Shown here: positions 13,686-15,681 of the stretch, one piece after another
Layout of the letters: each line of letters begins with the position of its first letter
Numbering within the stretch: the first letter of the stretch is position 1
Source of the DNA: CBFGTV01 sp965652145
GTDB taxonomy: Bacteria; Bacillota; Clostridia; Peptostreptococcales; Natronincolaceae
DNA: 15,681 nucleotides
Direction of reading: 5' to 3'
Assembly (NCBI GenBank): GCA_965652145.1
Contig: CBFGTV010000077.1
Span: forward strand, 1 to 15,681
The notes under the pieces: generated by a model
What the model saw: only the letters and a program-made list of their open reading frames with translations
The model's database searches: none
Told to the model about the DNA's origin: nothing
Translations under genes and position numbers: made by a program

Positions 13686-13709
13686 AGGGAGTCGGCTTTT
13701 TTCTTTTTT
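13676..13709 (+). terminator. Intrinsic terminator of the DUF512-der-plsY-gpsA operon
   Basis: An 8-bp stem (13676-13683 with 13689-13696, one T-G pair) has a 5-nt loop and is followed by T6-C-T6 (13697-13709). The upstream repeat copy (13663-13670) could pair with the same right arm to give a less stable alternative with a longer loop. Confidence 0.88.
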
Positions 13710-13792
13710 GTCCCTCCAAAGACTAAAAACCTGTCATAAAACATAGACAAAATAAATATAAAGTATTAGACAACGATAAAGGGGCTGATTAG

Positions 13793-13820
13793 TCATATTA
13801 TATAGGTTTGTTCATATATT
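13793..13820 (+). promoter_or_regulatory. Candidate sigma-E promoter of spoIVA
   Basis: TCATATT (13793-13799) fits the sigma-E -35 consensus KMATATT at every position. After 13 nt, CATATATT (13813-13820) fits the -10 consensus CATACAHT at 7 of 8 positions. The predicted start lies near 13827, about 45 nt before the ATG. B. subtilis spoIVA is a known sigma-E gene, so context agrees. The stretch from 13710 to 13792 is AT-rich and shows nothing else I can name. Confidence 0.65.
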
Positions 13821-13872
13821 TATAATGTTAGACAGGTATAAAAAGATACTGATATAAAAAGGAGGGAAAAGC

Positions 13873-15351
13873 ATGGAAAACTTTGACATCTACAGAGATA
13901 TAGCGCAGCGGACCCAGGGGGACATTTACATAGGCGTTGTTGGTCCTGTTCGAACTGGAAAGTCTACCTTCATTAAAAGGGTTATGGACTTATTTGTTTT
14001 ACCTAATATAGAAAACACCTATAAAAAGGAAAGGGCAAAGGACGAATTACCCCAGAGCGGAACAGGAAAAACCATTACAACAACAGAGCCCAAATTTGTT
14101 CCTAATGAAGCGGTCGAACTGGTCTTAAAGGAAAATGCCTCCTTTAAGATGCGAATGATAGACTGTGTGGGCTATTTGGTAAAGGGAGCCCTAGGCCATC
14201 AAGAGGACGGAAGGCCTCGAATGGTCAATACACCATGGTTTGAAAAACAAATTCCCTTTGAGGAGGCCGCTGAAATTGGCACAAGGAAGGTTATCAAAGA
14301 GCATTCCACCATCGGGATTGTGGTGACCACTGATGGATCGATTACAGAAATTCCAAGGGAAGATTATGTTGAAGCTGAGGAACGGGTTATCTATGAGCTA
14401 AAGGAGATTAATAAGCCCTTTATTATTCTTTTAAACTCGAGAACGCCCGATTCTGATGAAACCCTTAATCTTCGATATAAACTGGCAGAGAAGTACCAGG
14501 TGCCTGTACTGGTAAAGGACTGTGCCAGATTGGATATGTCAGGAATCAATGAAATACTTGAGCATATTCTATTTGAATTCCCGGTAACAGAGGTGAATAT
14601 CAACCTGCCGGGCTGGCTTGAAAGTATTGAATCTACCCATTGGCTAAAGGCTTCAATTATCAATGAAATTAAAGAGGCCGCCAGGGAAATGAAACGGCTT
14701 CGAGATGTCAACAGTATGGTTGGAAGACTGGGTGGCATTGAAAGTATAAAAAGAGTTAATTTGGAAAATATGCGGATGGGCGAAGGGGTTGCCCTAATTG
14801 ACCTGATGACCAATGATAACCTCTTTTATGAGGTACTCAAGGAAAAAACAGGCTATACCATTGAGGGTGATCACCAGCTGCTAGGTCTGATCATGGAGCT
14901 GGCAAAGGCCAAGAATGAGTATGATAAAATTGACAAGGCCCTTAAGGATGTTAAAAGCATGGGCTATGGCCTTGTACCGCCATCCCTTGATGAGCTGACC
15001 CTGGAGCAGCCTGAAATCTTTAGACAGGGAAATCAATTTGGCGTGAAGCTAAGGGCTAACGCTCCGTCGCTGCACTTTATCCGGGCCGATATTTCAACCG
15101 AGGTATCACCGGTGGTGGGTACAGAGAAACAAAGTGAGGAGCTGGTCAAATACCTGCTGGAGGAATTTGAACAAAATCCTGATTCCATTTGGGATACCAA
15201 CATGTTTGGAAAATCCCTGCATGATATGGTCAAGGAGCAGCTGCAAAATAAGCTCTATATGATGCCTGAGGATACTCGAATCAAACTTCAAAAAACCCTT
15301 CAAAAGCTGATCAATGAGGGCAGCGGGGGATTAATTGCCATCATTTTATAG
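13873..15351 (+). CDS. spoIVA: Stage IV sporulation protein A, coat basement ATPase
   Basis: SpoIVA hydrolyses ATP to polymerise into the base layer of the spore coat on the outer forespore membrane, on the mother-cell side. It has 492 residues, the same as the Bacillus protein. The N-terminal P-loop domain has Walker A GPVRTGKST (24-32, with Lys30), the threonine-rich TITTTEPKF (sensor region, about 67-75) and the Walker B strand MRMIDCVGY (Asp97). A long middle region (about 240-400) is helical and charged, and the C-terminus ends in GGLIAIIL, close to the conserved tail that SpoVM-dependent localisation needs. The ATG has a GGAGGG ribosome site. The gene is monocistronic here and is followed by a perfect hairpin and a tRNA gene. 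Confidence 0.97.
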   Translation: MENFDIYRDIAQRTQGDIYIGVVGPVRTGKSTFIKRVMDLFVLPNIENTYKKERAKDELPQSGTGKTITTTEPKFVPNEAVELVLKENASFKMRMIDCVGYLVKGALGHQEDGRPRMVNTPWFEKQIPFEEAAEIGTRKVIKEHSTIGIVVTTDGSITEIPREDYVEAEERVIYELKEINKPFIILLNSRTPDSDETLNLRYKLAEKYQVPVLVKDCARLDMSGINEILEHILFEFPVTEVNINLPGWLESIESTHWLKASIINEIKEAAREMKRLRDVNSMVGRLGGIESIKRVNLENMRMGEGVALIDLMTNDNLFYEVLKEKTGYTIEGDHQLLGLIMELAKAKNEYDKIDKALKDVKSMGYGLVPPSLDELTLEQPEIFRQGNQFGVKLRANAPSLHFIRADISTEVSPVVGTEKQSEELVKYLLEEFEQNPDSIWDTNMFGKSLHDMVKEQLQNKLYMMPEDTRIKLQKTLQKLINEGSGGLIAIIL

Positions 15352-15382
15352 GGGCCAGGTAGGGGATTTTTCAATGAACTGG

Positions 15383-15406
15383 GTGGGGTATAGAAATATA
15401 CCCCAC
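15383..15406 (+). other. Perfect hairpin with GAAA tetraloop 3' of spoIVA
   Basis: A 10-bp perfect stem (15383-15392 with 15397-15406) closes on a GAAA loop, a stable GNRA tetraloop. The sequence after it is AAAATATTTT, not a T-run, so it is not a classical terminator. It may protect the 3' end of the spoIVA message, or terminate weakly. It ends 19 nt before the -35 box of the tRNA promoter. Confidence 0.7.
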
Positions 15407-15425
15407 AAAATATTTTAAAAAAGCC

Positions 15426-15454
15426 TTGACATTTAGTCCGTTTCGCCATAAAAT
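15426..15454 (+). promoter_or_regulatory. Sigma-A promoter of the tRNA-Pro gene
   Basis: A perfect TTGACA (15426-15431) is followed after 17 nt by TAAAAT (15449-15454). This is the strongest sigma-A match in the window, as expected for a stable RNA gene. The predicted start lies near 15461, giving a 5' leader of about 28 nt to be removed by RNase P. Confidence 0.85.
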
Positions 15455-15488
15455 ATTATTTGTACCGCTTGAGGCAACAACAAAATAT

Positions 15489-15565
15489 CTGGCTGTGGCG
15501 CAGTTTGGTAGCGCGCCAGACTGGGGGTCTGGAGGTCGCAGGTTCAAGTCCTGTCAGCCAGACCA
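15489..15565 (+). tRNA. tRNA-Pro (anticodon GGG)
   Basis: The full cloverleaf can be folded: a 7-bp acceptor stem (15489-15495 with 15555-15561), T8 and G9, a D stem GCGC/GCGC (15498-15501 with 15511-15514), and an anticodon stem CCAGA/TCTGG (15516-15520 with 15528-15532). The 7-nt loop has anticodon GGG at 15523-15525. A 5-nt variable loop follows, then a T stem GCAGG/CCTGT with the TTCAAGT loop. The discriminator is A and the CCA end is encoded (15563-15565). It reads CCC and CCU. Length 77 nt. Confidence 0.96.
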
Positions 15566-15572
15566 ATGTAAG

Positions 15573-15606
15573 AAAACCTGCTAAATATTGAAATTAGCAG
15601 GTTTTT
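15573..15606 (+). terminator. Intrinsic terminator of tRNA-Pro
   Basis: A perfect 12-bp stem (15573-15584 with 15594-15605) has a 9-nt loop; its distal arm merges into five T residues (15602-15606). It begins 7 nt after the CCA end, so the tRNA is a single-gene unit. Nothing can be assigned in the remaining AT-rich stretch 15607-15681. Confidence 0.9.
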
Positions 15607-15681
15607 ACTTTCTATGAATTTTTTTATATTTTCGCTATTTTTTAGGGTGTAAAAGTAACGCTACAGCCTAATATTCTGACC

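Noticed and set aside
13744..13858. Three TAGACA hexamers (13744, 13767, 13829) as sigma-A -35 boxes or a repeat-based operator before spoIVA
   Set aside because: No -10 box sits at a workable distance from the first two, and the third would start transcription inside the ribosome site. The spacing is irregular, so a regular operator array is not supported.
15489..15681. tRNA-Pro as a mobile-element attachment site
   Set aside because: No repeat of the tRNA 3' end and no integrase gene is visible in the short downstream stretch.

Overview
The window reads as chromosomal core sequence from a low-GC, endospore-forming Firmicute, most likely an anaerobic member of the Clostridia. The sporulation genes sigG, ylmC/ymxH, spoIIP, a YIEGIA-family gene and spoIVA support this, as do the AG-rich Shine-Dalgarno sites and the use of TTG and GTG starts. 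All recognised genes lie on the + strand. The genus cannot be fixed by eye; Alkaliphilus-like relatives are a guess. I see no phage genes, insertion sequences or CRISPR arrays.

Layout. (1) 1-1251: the 3' part of sigG (forespore sigma factor G) with its terminator, then ylmC/ymxH, a PRC-barrel sporulation protein. (2) 1292-1907: the ribonucleotide-reductase repressor gene nrdR with its own sigma-A-like promoter, closed by a large nested hairpin. (3) 1906-5317: pgeF (the ylmD position of Bacillus) with an OmpR-type response regulator and a PhoR/PnpS-type histidine kinase in one operon, ended by a strong terminator. (4) 5335-9205: a compact six-gene unit, much of it overlapping, encoding a DUF1614-like membrane protein, a SpoIIP peptidoglycan hydrolase with a C-terminal membrane anchor, a YIEGIA-family membrane protein, a 64-residue partner protein and two DUF3189-type proteins. 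A sigma-F-like promoter candidate precedes it. This is the least understood and most interesting part. (5) 9227-13709: DUF512 (PDZ plus radical-SAM-type cysteines), der, plsY and gpsA, with two sigma-A-like promoters in tandem; this links ribosome assembly and the first steps of phospholipid synthesis. (6) 13793-15406: spoIVA behind a good sigma-E promoter match. (7) 15426-15606: a tRNA-Pro(GGG) gene with its own promoter and terminator.

The order sigG-ylmC-pgeF and the order YIEGIA-der-gpsA-spoIVA resemble, from memory, two separate blocks of the Bacillus subtilis chromosome (sigG-ylmA-ylmC-ylmD and yphB-der-gpsA-...-spoIVA). Here they lie next to each other, with nrdR, a two-component system, spoIIP, the DUF3189 pair, DUF512 and plsY inserted. 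Sporulation genes therefore alternate with housekeeping operons: sigG acts in the forespore, SpoIIP remodels septal peptidoglycan during engulfment, and SpoIVA is the ATPase base layer of the coat on the mother-cell side.

All calls rest on reading the sequence and on memory of the families. No database search was run. Promoter and structure calls come from visual matching to consensus.
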